Below are positions 24,730 through 33,082 of a DNA stretch of 33,082 nucleotides, in pieces. The position numbers and the translations under genes are program-made. Source of the stretch: Winogradskyella sp. (GTDB taxonomy: Bacteria; Bacteroidota; Bacteroidia; Flavobacteriales; Flavobacteriaceae); the NCBI RefSeq assembly GCF_025210595.1, contig NZ_JAOARH010000038.1, forward strand, positions 1-33,082, in the 5' to 3' direction. Below the pieces are notes generated by a model. That model worked only from the letters and a program-made list of their open reading frames with translations. It had not been told where the DNA came from and made no database searches. The first letter of the stretch is position 1. Each line of letters begins with the position of its first letter.

Positions 24730-24762
24730 GTATTGTAATTTAAAAAAGATGTTAATGTTGTC

Positions 24763-27700
24763 TTATCTCCTTATAGCAAAATGCCCTTTTACCTCAAAAG
24801 ACTGATTGCCTCTCACTACATTGGCTACAAACCAATAATCACTTGCTGGTAGTTTATGACCATTATACGTACCATCCCAACCAAGTGTGTCGTGTCTTAA
24901 TGTTGTTAGGTGTTTTCCGTAACGATCAAAAATATGAATAATCGTTCCTGGTAAGGTTTCTACACCTACTATATGCCATCTGTCAAATTGCCCATCATTA
25001 TTAGGAGTCATGTGCTTTGGTATATCTATAACAAGGACATCTCTAGTAACTTCAGAGCAGCCATTTAAATCTATAATGGTAACCGTGTGATAGCCCATAC
25101 CTACATTTTCAAAAACGTTAGACTCTTGTGGGTCACCATCATCTAATTGATATAGATAATTTCCGATACCGCTAATAGTAACTGTAATATTATTAGGGTC
25201 TGAAAAATCAATAACTTCAGTTGCTTCTATAGTTGCTGCTTCAGACTCAGAAACACTAAACGTACGTGTGTTTTGGCAGCCAAACTCTGTGGTAACCGTT
25301 ACCCAATATATTCCAATTTCTGTAATCTCTATTTCTGGTGTGGTTTCTCCTGTAGACCATAAATAAGTGTCTGTTGTATAATTTGTATTGGCAGAAACAA
25401 CCAAAGGAAAATTATCTAAACAGATAACCTGATCATCAATATCTATTACTGGCAAAGGATTAATGATTATAGAGAATTGCGTAAGAGAGAAACAGCCAGT
25501 GTCATTATTTTCTACTCTTGCATATATGATTTCAGTATCAAAAGCCATGTAGTCGGTATCTAATGCCGAAAGATTATCTGTAGCTTCATCTTCAGAATTG
25601 TGATAAGTTACAGTAAAGTTTGATGGATTTTGACCACCTAGAATATCAGCATTTTGTTGCGTTAGATTAAATTCCAAAAGACCATCAAAATCATCATCGC
25701 ATGCTTCTAAATCATTCGGATGATTTGCGATAGGACGTGGGTTTACAAACAAATTAAACTCGTATATGTAGTAGCAATGAGTGGTGCTAAATTCTACACG
25801 AGCATAGAGTGTGTCATTATTGGTTAAATAGGTGTAATCCGTATCTAGTGCATTTTCATTAGCTATAGCATCTGCTTCATTAGAGAAATAACTAAACAAC
25901 ACATTAAAACTCTCGTCCATGATAGTAGTATTGATTTCTGTTAAATCGAAACTATTAGTGTCATTATCACAAATGTCATAGACTACAAAATCATTAATTA
26001 CAGGTGGTAAATTAACATTAAGCTCTAACGGAACTGATCTATAACAGTCTGCATTAGTGTTATGAACTCTAATAAAAACTGTTTGTGGATTACTAAGGTT
26101 AGTATAATTTTGAGGATTAAGTATTGGTGAATTATCAGCTTCTAAATCTTCCATGGATTCAAAATAGCTAAAGACTTCATTTGGGTTACTTATTTCGAAC
26201 AAATCAGCTTCTGCCATAGTTAGATCAAATGTTGTTAGGCCATCATAATTTGTATCACATTCTATTAATGGTAACGGTACATTTGGGTACGGATTTACTA
26301 TAAGAGTAAACTCTGTAAGATTAAAACAACCTGTTTCGTTATTTTCTATTCTAACTGAAATAGCTTCGTTATGAGTACCACTATATATATTGGTTATTGG
26401 ATTATTGTTATTTGCAGCAGCTGTAGGACTAGTAAAGTAAGTTACTGTAAAGTTACTAGGATCTTGAGCACCTAACACCGAAGTGGTTTGTGTTTCTAAA
26501 TCAAATGTGGCAAAACCATCGTTAGTTTCATCATCGCAGGCTTCTAAATTACTAGGTTGATTTGCGATTGGTAACGGATTTACAATTAAGTTAAACTCAT
26601 ATACATAATAACAGTTAGTTATAGTGTTTTCTAATCGTGCAAAAAGTATGTCGTTATTAGTAGAATATGTGTAGTCTGTATCAAGTGCATTTTCATTAGC
26701 ATTAGCATCTTCTTCAGTAAGGAAATAACTAAAAAGCACATTTTGGTTATCATCTATAATAACGTCATTAATTTCTGTTAAATCAAAGTTATTATTAGCA
26801 TTGTCGCATATATCATAAGATTGAAAATCGTTAACTACTGGAGGTATATTTACATTTAAATCTATTGGTACTAAAACAAAACAATTAGATATAGTATTTG
26901 TAACTTTTAAATATACCGTCTGCGGATTACTAATATTAGTATAGACTTCAGGATTTTGAATGGCATTTAAATTAGATTCAGCTTCTGCTACGCTTTCAAA
27001 ATAAGAAGTTTCAATATTGTTTTGTCTAACATCTAAGATGTCAATTTCTGCACCTGTTAAATCAAATTCGGTTAAACCATCATAATCTACATCACATTCT
27101 ACTATTGGATTAGATTCATTTACCATTGGAACTTGAATGACATTTAATTCAAAAGAAGAGATAGAATTACAAATGGTACCATTATCTATTTGTACAAAAA
27201 TAGTTTGAGGATTTACTGTATTGGTATATTGTAGCGGTAAAGGATCAATACTATTTTCAGCATTATATAATGAAGTATAAAAAGTAACGGTTAAGTTATC
27301 TGCAATGCCTTGTGAAACTTCAGCAATCTTTGTTGTTAAGTCAAAAGTTTCAAATCCATCATTTGCAATGTCATCACAAACAAACCAATCTGCAGGCTCA
27401 TTAAATAAAGGATTAGCGCCAACTTCTATAGTAAAGCTAGATGTGCCATAACAATCTTGATCGGTAAGATTTTCTACTCTTACATAAATAGTTTGTGGAT
27501 TACTTATATTTTGATAAGCCACGTTTTTATTTATAGCATTAGTCCTATTGTCTGCATCATTTTGATTTAGATAATAGAGGACTTGTTTGCCAGGTTGACC
27601 GTTCAATATTTCAGTGTCTTTAGTGTTGAATATAAAATCACCAAATCCGTCGCTATTATCTTCACAGATTTTGTAATTACTTATTGCTGTAAATACAGGC

Positions 27701-30432
27701 AGTGTGTTTACTGTAATACTTAATGTTTCGGTAGAATGACATCCTGTAATCGTATTTTCAACACGTATATACACAGATCCTGTTTGGGCGTTGTAAACAC
27801 TTTCATTTGTTATAGGGTTTGCTCCACTATTTGCATTTCCTTGACTTGTATGAAAGCTAATTTGTCTGTCGCTTGTATCACTTACTACTTCTGGTATTAC
27901 ATCTAATAAGTTAATGGTATAAAATCCATCTTGGTCGTTATCACAGATTACAATATCTGATGGAGTAGAGGTAATAGGTGCTTCTAATACTGTAATTTCA
28001 AATGAGTTTACATGTGAGCATCCTGTTGCTTGTGAAGTAATTCTAGGATAAACCCTAAAAGGATTTGTTGTATTAGTATAAAAATTAGGTAGTACGTTTG
28101 AGTTGTTTCGTGCATCATCTTCTGTTAAAAAGTAGGTAATATTATAACCGTTTTCAGAATCAGTTACTAAGCTATCGAATTGCGATAAATCTGTAGTGGT
28201 TAGCCCATCTTGATCTTCGTCACATACTGTTTGGCTTATGATTGATTCAAATTCATAAATAGGAATTAATATTAAATCTATTTGATCTACCTCGTAACAA
28301 GTAAGGCTTGTTATGCCTATGTAAATAGTTTGTGGATTACTAGTAGGAATAAAATCTACAGTCTTATCTAGCGCGTTTGTTTGATTATCTCTATCGTCTT
28401 CAGTTAGATAAAAATCTACAGAAATATCAAAAGGTAAATCGTTAATAATGCTTGTTTCAATAGATAAAAAGTTAAACTCTTCAATACCATCATTATCAAT
28501 ATCACAAAGAGAAACATCATCTATGTCTGTAGCTGTTAATAATAAATTGGTATGAATTTCAATAGGAGTAACCGAAGCACATCCTGTAGCGTCGCTTTCA
28601 ACTCTTATATATACAGTTTGCTCATCTGAAACAATATTTTCATAATTTGTATCATCTGCTATAGGATTACTGCCACTGAGTGCATCTTCATTGGTTTCGT
28701 GGAAGGTAACACTAACACCAGTTAAGCCTTGTAGTACATCTGGTATTATGGTAGTTAAATCAAAATTAGCAAAACCATCATGGTCTGCATCACAAGCATC
28801 TATATAGTGATCATCTGTATTAATAACAGGGTTGTCTAAAACCGAAATATCTAAACTCGTTGTTCTACTACAACCAGTTAAATCATCTTCAACTCTTACA
28901 AAAACCTGTTCGTTAGAATTAGTGTTAACATAAGGCATAGGTAAAGGGTTACTACCAGATTCTGCATCGGTTTGAGTGCTGTGATAGGTTACAATAAGAT
29001 TTGTAAGTCCATTGGTAATTTCATCATTTTTTATATTAAGATCTATGGTTGTGTAACCATCTGCAATCTGATCATCACAAACCTCTAATGGAGAAGGGTC
29101 ATTTATATGTGGTAGCGGATTAACAATAAGATTAATAGTAGAAAAAGCCAAACAACCATTATCAGTATCTTCAATTCTTACATGTATTACTTGTGGATTG
29201 GTTGTGTTTTGAATGGGACTGTTAATAGCATTTAAACCCGTTTGTGCTTCGGTGTTTGTATAGTGATACGATATGTTATAGTTTGAAGCAGGCACTGAAG
29301 CTAATACTTCAGCATCTTTTGTTGATAAATCGAAAGTCTCAATATCATCGTTACTGATATCGTCACATATCTCGTAATCAGAAATAGGATCTGAAGATTG
29401 CGTGGAGCTTAATGTAATATTAATATCATCTTCTACAACACAAATGTTACCAGCTAAAGGAATTTCTATTTCTACACGGTAATTTCCTGTTTCTGTTACG
29501 TTTAAAGTTGTTTGATTATTTGGTGCTGGCACTAAAACATCGTTATAATACCAGTTGTATGTAGCTAAAGGATTTCCAATGTCTCCATCTAAAGTAATAT
29601 CGCTAGCACAAGTTGAAATATCTTCGCCTAAATCTACTGAAGCGTTAAAGCTATTCCCTTCAATAAATACAGCAGAATCATAATTCTCATCGGTTTGATC
29701 GGCAATAATTAATTTAATTTGATATTCTACATTTGGTTGAATTGCGGCAGTTACTGATAAAACAGAGGTTCTACCATTATAATTAGTATCTCCAAGACTG
29801 TAACCTTCAAAATATTGTTCGTTAGAAGCATCACAAAATCCTACGATTTCATCGTGTACTGTATTGGTATTAACAGGTGTTGTAGTTCCTGGGATTACTG
29901 CAATATTGGTGTAAGGATCACTAGAGCCAGCTTCTCGTATTAAAAATGCAAAACCATCTGAGTATTGACATGGAAAATTTCCAAAATATTCTTCTGAGGC
30001 TAAGACGTAATTAAATTGAATTTGATTAGAAATTGAAATAAAATTAAACTCAATAGAAGTTGCATTTAAAGTCCCTGTTAAGCCAAGAGCAGCTTCTAAG
30101 TCTGGATCTGTAAGCCAACTATCTTCACCATCATTTAAGGTGGCATTATTTTCGCTATTCCCGGCTGCGTTTGCATCACCAGTAGTTAGAACAATTCCGT
30201 TTTCAAAAGGAAAGTTAGATAAACCACGTTCAAAATAACCAAAGCTGCCTAAGCCAATTGAATTTCCATTATGAGGGGAATTGATATTAGACACTTCTAC
30301 ACAACCTTGTATAAGATTGTTTTCGATTAAATTTTGTGGGCTAACAGTATTATCTACAGTTATTTGTTGTGCATAAGAAAAACAACAAATAAAGCATAGC
30401 CATAGACCGAGGGAACGATTAATAGAAACCAT
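24763..30432 (-). CDS. Giant T9SS type-B secreted protein with 14 Cys-Asp repeats (1889 aa)
   Basis: Exported 1889-aa protein. It has a signal peptide (SLGLWLCFICCFSYAQ), a choice-of-anchor L domain (about 20-265), and an Ig-like segment. From about residue 348 to 1669 come fourteen repeats of roughly 94 residues. Each opens with a Cys-Asp motif, often with a calcium-loop-like DxDxDG (CDADHDG, CDIDNDG, CDEDQDG, CDNDQDG, CDVDYDG), continues FDLT, YFxTexDA and NPQTIYVRVEN, has a second Cys (TGC), and ends NPLP. Repeats 9-11 and 12-14 form an exact 279-residue tandem block (1112-1390, 1391-1669). An Ig-like segment and the type-B sorting domain (about 1805-1889, MTPNNDGQFDRW ... GHFAIRR) finish it. 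A long extended adhesin or matrix fibre is likely. The stop lies 72 bases before the 780-aa gene. Confidence 0.88.
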   Translation of the reverse strand: MVSINRSLGLWLCFICCFSYAQQITVDNTVSPQNLIENNLIQGCVEVSNINSPHNGNSIGLGSFGYFERGLSNFPFENGIVLTTGDANAAGNSENNATLNDGEDSWLTDPDLEAALGLTGTLNATSIEFNFISISNQIQFNYVLASEEYFGNFPCQYSDGFAFLIREAGSSDPYTNIAVIPGTTTPVNTNTVHDEIVGFCDASNEQYFEGYSLGDTNYNGRTSVLSVTAAIQPNVEYQIKLIIADQTDENYDSAVFIEGNSFNASVDLGEDISTCASDITLDGDIGNPLATYNWYYNDVLVPAPNNQTTLNVTETGNYRVEIEIPLAGNICVVEDDINITLSSTQSSDPISDYEICDDISNDDIETFDLSTKDAEVLASVPASNYNISYHYTNTEAQTGLNAINSPIQNTTNPQVIHVRIEDTDNGCLAFSTINLIVNPLPHINDPSPLEVCDDQIADGYTTIDLNIKNDEITNGLTNLIVTYHSTQTDAESGSNPLPMPYVNTNSNEQVFVRVEDDLTGCSRTTSLDISVLDNPVINTDDHYIDACDADHDGFANFDLTTIIPDVLQGLTGVSVTFHETNEDALSGSNPIADDTNYENIVSDEQTVYIRVESDATGCASVTPIEIHTNLLLTATDIDDVSLCDIDNDGIEEFNFLSIETSIINDLPFDISVDFYLTEDDRDNQTNALDKTVDFIPTSNPQTIYIGITSLTCYEVDQIDLILIPIYEFESIISQTVCDEDQDGLTTTDLSQFDSLVTDSENGYNITYFLTEDDARNNSNVLPNFYTNTTNPFRVYPRITSQATGCSHVNSFEITVLEAPITSTPSDIVICDNDQDGFYTINLLDVIPEVVSDTSDRQISFHTSQGNANSGANPITNESVYNAQTGSVYIRVENTITGCHSTETLSITVNTLPVFTAISNYKICEDNSDGFGDFIFNTKDTEILNGQPGKQVLYYLNQNDADNRTNAINKNVAYQNISNPQTIYVRVENLTDQDCYGTSSFTIEVGANPLFNEPADWFVCDDIANDGFETFDLTTKIAEVSQGIADNLTVTFYTSLYNAENSIDPLPLQYTNTVNPQTIFVQIDNGTICNSISSFELNVIQVPMVNESNPIVECDVDYDGLTEFDLTGAEIDILDVRQNNIETSYFESVAEAESNLNAIQNPEVYTNISNPQTVYLKVTNTISNCFVLVPIDLNVNIPPVVNDFQSYDICDNANNNFDLTEINDVIIDDNQNVLFSYFLTEEDANANENALDTDYTYSTNNDILFARLENTITNCYYVYEFNLIVNPLPIANQPSNLEACDDETNDGFATFDLETQTTSVLGAQDPSNFTVTYFTSPTAAANNNNPITNIYSGTHNEAISVRIENNETGCFNLTEFTLIVNPYPNVPLPLIECDTNYDGLTTFDLTMAEADLFEISNPNEVFSYFESMEDLEADNSPILNPQNYTNLSNPQTVFIRVHNTNADCYRSVPLELNVNLPPVINDFVVYDICDNDTNSFDLTEINTTIMDESFNVLFSYFSNEADAIANENALDTDYTYLTNNDTLYARVEFSTTHCYYIYEFNLFVNPRPIANHPNDLEACDDDFDGLLEFNLTQQNADILGGQNPSNFTVTYHNSEDEATDNLSALDTDYMAFDTEIIYARVENNDTGCFSLTQFSIIINPLPVIDIDDQVICLDNFPLVVSANTNYTTDTYLWSTGETTPEIEITEIGIYWVTVTTEFGCQNTRTFSVSESEAATIEATEVIDFSDPNNITVTISGIGNYLYQLDDGDPQESNVFENVGMGYHTVTIIDLNGCSEVTRDVLVIDIPKHMTPNNDGQFDRWHIVGVETLPGTIIHIFDRYGKHLTTLRHDTLGWDGTYNGHKLPASDYWFVANVVRGNQSFEVKGHFAIRR

Positions 30433-30457
30433 AAGTTGAGGTTAAGTTTATATGTTT

Positions 30458-30498
30458 ATTACAAATAAGCATAGTTTGGGGCTGTAGTTATTTGTAAT
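30458..30498. repeat. 11-bp perfect inverted repeat upstream of the 1889-aa gene
   Basis: ATTACAAATAA (30458-30468) and TTATTTGTAAT (30488-30498) are perfect complements across 19 bases, 26 bases upstream of the ATG at 30432. This could be an operator or a leader hairpin. I find no exact TAnnTTTG box for the 1889-aa gene in this gap. Confidence 0.5.
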
Positions 30499-30595
30499 TA
30501 ATGGTTGAAAAGTATGTTAAATAAAGATTAAATACAAAAAAATACGATGAAATGCATTAAATGTTAACGTTTTATCGTTTTTTTGGGTATAATGA

Positions 30596-30625
30596 CACCA
30601 AAAAAGACCTCAAAAAAGAGGTCTT
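30596..30625 (-). terminator. Rho-independent terminator of the 613-aa gene
   Basis: Read on the minus strand, AAGACCTC and GAGGTCTT form a perfect 8-bp stem around six T, followed by TTTTT. It lies about 240 bases past the stop at 30863, so the 613-aa message would have a long 3' tail. The rest of the 430-base gap (30433-30862) holds the inverted repeat at 30458 and a 12-bp palindrome TTGAAATTTCAA at 30634-30645; I see no gene. Confidence 0.7.
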
Positions 30626-30862
30626 CTCCCCAAATTGAAATTTCAAAAAACATTATAGCCTCAACAAATAATGTCTTTTTTATTTGAAACTTCTTATTGT
30701 TATTTCCGAAATGGAAAACATAGCTTACAATAGAAAATGTTAATATGAGGGAAGAGGGAAAGTGAATGAAATATAATTATTTTTCACAATATTTTTTAAA
30801 ATTATATAAACTAGACATTAGTTCCAAACTAAAAAGATGAACCCACTAAAAGATTAACATAT

Positions 30863-32704
30863 TTAGTAATTTACGTACACCCAACCTACCATTGGTCGAT
30901 AGTTAGAGTCATTGAGGTTTAGAATATAATAATAGGTTCCTACTGGTACTCGTTTTCCGTGATTAGTAAGTCCTTTATTAATTTTACCAAACCAAGGCTT
31001 TTCGTTACTACCTTCAAAAATAATGTCTCCATAACGATTGTATATGGTGAGTTTGTGAGCTGTGAATATATTGTATAAGCCTTGTATATTAAACCAATCG
31101 TTATAAGAATCATCATTTGGTGAAAATCCATTTGGTACATAAGGCGGACAATTTTCTATAGTGAGTTGAAATTGATAAATCTCATAACAAGGCGGACTTT
31201 CAACCCGAACATAAACGGTCTCAGGATTTAAATAGTTACTATAAGATGTTGGTATTAAAATAGGATTAGATGCAGCACCTAAATCTTCAAGAGACCGATA
31301 GAAAGACAAATTTTCTTCGTCATAGTTTATACTCTCTAAAGCATCAAATAAATTATAAGTAGAAGTTTCAAAACCTTCATTACAAGCATTGAGACTAGGT
31401 AAGGTAATAATATCTGGAACTATTAATAATTCAACATCTACAGCTGAGGTATTATTATTTTCATTGGTCTCGGTTATAAGACCATTCATTGTACCATCAT
31501 CATCTACAATGGCAACAATTGTTATATCTGGATTTGCATTTTCTGGTACAGTTAATATTATAGAATTAGATTCCGACTCACCAATGTTAATGGCATTAGT
31601 AGTTTGACTTTGCCCAATTAAAATACCATCTAAATAAAAAGCAATAGGTGTGTTAGCTGGTAATATATCAGTGCTATTAAAGTTGTTAACAGTGTAAAAG
31701 AGTTCTATACCATTATCACCACAGTAAACATTATAATCATTAATTTCTATAGTGGCATCTGGCAACTGACTGTTTAGTACAGTTATAATATTGTTTAAAA
31801 TAATAAGGTCTGCACTAAATCCACCATTTTCATTAATACCTCCTGTTGTTAATTTTATAGACACAGAAGTGTCACCTATGTTAATATTGTTTTCGATGTC
31901 ATAGACATCTAAATCTGCATTATAAAACGTGTTAGAATTTGTAAATGTGTTGGTGCCATTAAAAGCGTTATCAGCGAGATTTAATGGTGGATTAGAAATG
32001 ATATTGTCATTAATAGATAAAGATTCACCATAATTAAGACTATTATCGCCCTCCCAAGCAAGAAAACCAATTTTAGCTCCTTCGTTATCAATAACATCAA
32101 TATTGCTAAGTGTAATTTCTTTTTCTTGTACATTACGGTTAATGATTTCTAAACCCTGATATAAGTTAATTTGGTTTAAAGGCAAACTGTTATTTTGGTA
32201 AATGATGTAGATACTCCAACCTCCAAAATTTGTTCTTCTGGCACAATAGCCTGGGCTAGTAGATAAAAAGGAACTAATATCCATATCTGAAAAGGTATAA
32301 TTACCATTACCTTGGTTAAGTACTAGGTCTGTAATATCTGCATAACAAGAAAAATAATCTAAAGCTCCATAAAACGGATCGTCAAAAAATACCGTATAAG
32401 TATCTTCGCTAGTAATAGGTATGTTGTTTAGGCTAACTTCAGTATCTCCAGACCCAGAACCAGCCCAATACAGATATGCTTTAATAATTTGGTTACTAGG
32501 ATTAAGAGTTAAATTGGCACTTGAAGACTCTAAAAGAATACAATAATCTTGATTAATGTTATTCTCAGCAGGGTTTAAAGTGTTACCAATAGCAGTATAA
32601 TCATATCTGCCATTAAATTGTTGAAATAAAGAAATGTCTTGTGCAGATAGCGAAATAGCAAAGCCAAACAAAAGAAAACAAAGTATGTAGTGTGCTCTTT
32701 TCAA
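30863..32704 (-). CDS. T9SS type-B secreted protein with CARDB-like domain (613 aa)
   Basis: Exported 613-aa protein. The start is TTG at 32704; no ATG lies upstream before an in-frame stop, and the product opens with a good signal peptide (KRAHYILCFLLFGFAISLSAQ). Residues about 22-300 are a beta-rich region with conserved-looking segments (AYLYWAGSGSGD, YADITDLV, FGGWSIYIIYQN) that I do not assign to a family. Residues about 308-420 resemble CARDB (VNNFNSTDILPANTPIAFYLDG ... ITETNENNNTS). One repeat of the kind found in the neighbouring proteins follows (ACNEGFETSTYNLFDAL ... NPETVYVRVE). The sorting domain at about 520-613 is divergent (GFSPNDDSYNDWF ... NRYGDIIFEG ... GTYYYIL). It starts 39 bases after the stop of the edge gene, probably in one transcript. 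Confidence 0.85.
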   Translation of the reverse strand: MKRAHYILCFLLFGFAISLSAQDISLFQQFNGRYDYTAIGNTLNPAENNINQDYCILLESSSANLTLNPSNQIIKAYLYWAGSGSGDTEVSLNNIPITSEDTYTVFFDDPFYGALDYFSCYADITDLVLNQGNGNYTFSDMDISSFLSTSPGYCARRTNFGGWSIYIIYQNNSLPLNQINLYQGLEIINRNVQEKEITLSNIDVIDNEGAKIGFLAWEGDNSLNYGESLSINDNIISNPPLNLADNAFNGTNTFTNSNTFYNADLDVYDIENNINIGDTSVSIKLTTGGINENGGFSADLIILNNIITVLNSQLPDATIEINDYNVYCGDNGIELFYTVNNFNSTDILPANTPIAFYLDGILIGQSQTTNAINIGESESNSIILTVPENANPDITIVAIVDDDGTMNGLITETNENNNTSAVDVELLIVPDIITLPSLNACNEGFETSTYNLFDALESINYDEENLSFYRSLEDLGAASNPILIPTSYSNYLNPETVYVRVESPPCYEIYQFQLTIENCPPYVPNGFSPNDDSYNDWFNIQGLYNIFTAHKLTIYNRYGDIIFEGSNEKPWFGKINKGLTNHGKRVPVGTYYYILNLNDSNYRPMVGWVYVNY

Positions 32705-32743
32705 ATGAATTGGTTTGGTTGTGCCTAAGTTACAATTTATAAT

Positions 32744-33082
32744 TTATCGTTTTAGCGTAAAATGACTGGTAAAAGTTCTACCATCTTGTAGTTGTACTTT
32801 AAACCAATAATCGCTGGTAGGCATATTTTGTCCGTTGTAGGTGCCATCCCAACCAGGACTAAGCGGATCGAGTTTAGTTAAAAGTTTACCGTATCGGTCG
32901 AAAATATAAATCTTAGAATTAGCTTGAAATCTATTATTAATACCCTTTACCTGCCAGAAATCGTTTACGGTATCCTCATTAGGAGTAAAGAATTTAGGAA
33001 ATCCAATAACGGAAACTAATTCTTCAATAATACCACAGTTGTTTTTATCTCTAACATAAACGGTATAAAGCCCTGGTAATAC
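32744..33082 (-). CDS. T9SS type-B secreted protein, C-terminal part only (cut by window edge)
   Basis: An open frame on the minus strand enters from the right edge and gives 112 residues before TAA (32746-32744). It is the end of a fourth type-B sorted protein: LYTVYVRDKNNCGIIEE, then FPKFFTPNEDTVNDFWQV, IYIFDRYGKLLTKLDP, WDGTYNGQNMPTSDYWFKV and SHFTLKR. The layout is the same as the 780-aa protein (Ig-like end, then the sorting domain). The start and N-terminal domains lie outside the window, so total length and repeat content are unknown. Confidence 0.88.
   Translation of the reverse strand, partial: VLPGLYTVYVRDKNNCGIIEELVSVIGFPKFFTPNEDTVNDFWQVKGINNRFQANSKIYIFDRYGKLLTKLDPLSPGWDGTYNGQNMPTSDYWFKVQLQDGRTFTSHFTLKR

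Noticed and set aside
24763-30432. CRISPR-like or other DNA-level repeats in the large minus-strand gene
   Set aside because: The periodicity (about 280 bases) is that of protein repeats in an open reading frame, and the DNA copies are diverged.
30940-31140. Alternative minus-strand frame of 66 codons at the end of the 613-aa gene
   Set aside because: It overlaps the sorting domain in another frame and shows no independent signals.

Overview
The window looks like a chromosomal segment of a marine-type member of the Flavobacteriaceae (Bacteroidota); genus not determined. The reasons are low GC, several upstream sequences matching the Bacteroidota promoter pattern (TTG, about 20 bases, TAnnTTTG), weak or absent Shine-Dalgarno sequences, lineage-typical families (DUF6090, single-domain DUF1456), and secreted proteins ending in the type-B sorting domain of the type IX secretion system (T9SS).

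Layout. Bases 1-3660 hold housekeeping genes: a TIGR01777-type NAD(P)-binding protein, a YceI lipoprotein on the minus strand, then grpE-dnaJ, which are separated by a degenerate palindromic repeat. Bases 3854-8094 form a tight operon: NatA-like ABC ATPase, ABC-2 permease, MscS-like channel, and an NtrC-type sigma-54 activator that lacks a DNA-binding domain. Bases 8289-10581 hold a PPK2-family kinase overlapping a secreted M28 peptidase. The minus-strand group 14113-10591 is an S9 peptidase fused to an inactive formylglycine-generating-enzyme-like domain, a 32-residue membrane microprotein coupled through a TAATG overlap, and a DUF6090 membrane protein. sucC (14389-15582), a DUF1456 protein, a TerB-like protein and uvrB follow.

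Bases 18850-22350 are the first accessory-looking region. A Crp/Fnr-type regulator, a short-chain dehydrogenase, an ALDH3-type aldehyde dehydrogenase and a DUF2798 membrane protein form a cassette. It is flanked by two direct copies of the 3' end of a T9SS type-B gene: a decayed relic beside uvrB and the intact end of the 780-aa gene. A perfect dyad about 40 bases upstream of the predicted dehydrogenase transcription start is a plausible site for the regulator.

From 22348 to the right edge lies a minus-strand array of four T9SS type-B secreted proteins (780, 1889 and 613 aa, and one cut by the edge). They carry different numbers of the same roughly 94-residue, Cys-Asp-rich repeat (2, 14 and 1 in the three complete genes). 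The 1889-aa protein also contains an exact-length 279-residue tandem duplication of a three-repeat block. The 780-aa gene starts with GTG inside a strong hairpin that its own predicted promoter would remove. I see no tRNA, rRNA, CRISPR array, transposase or integrase.
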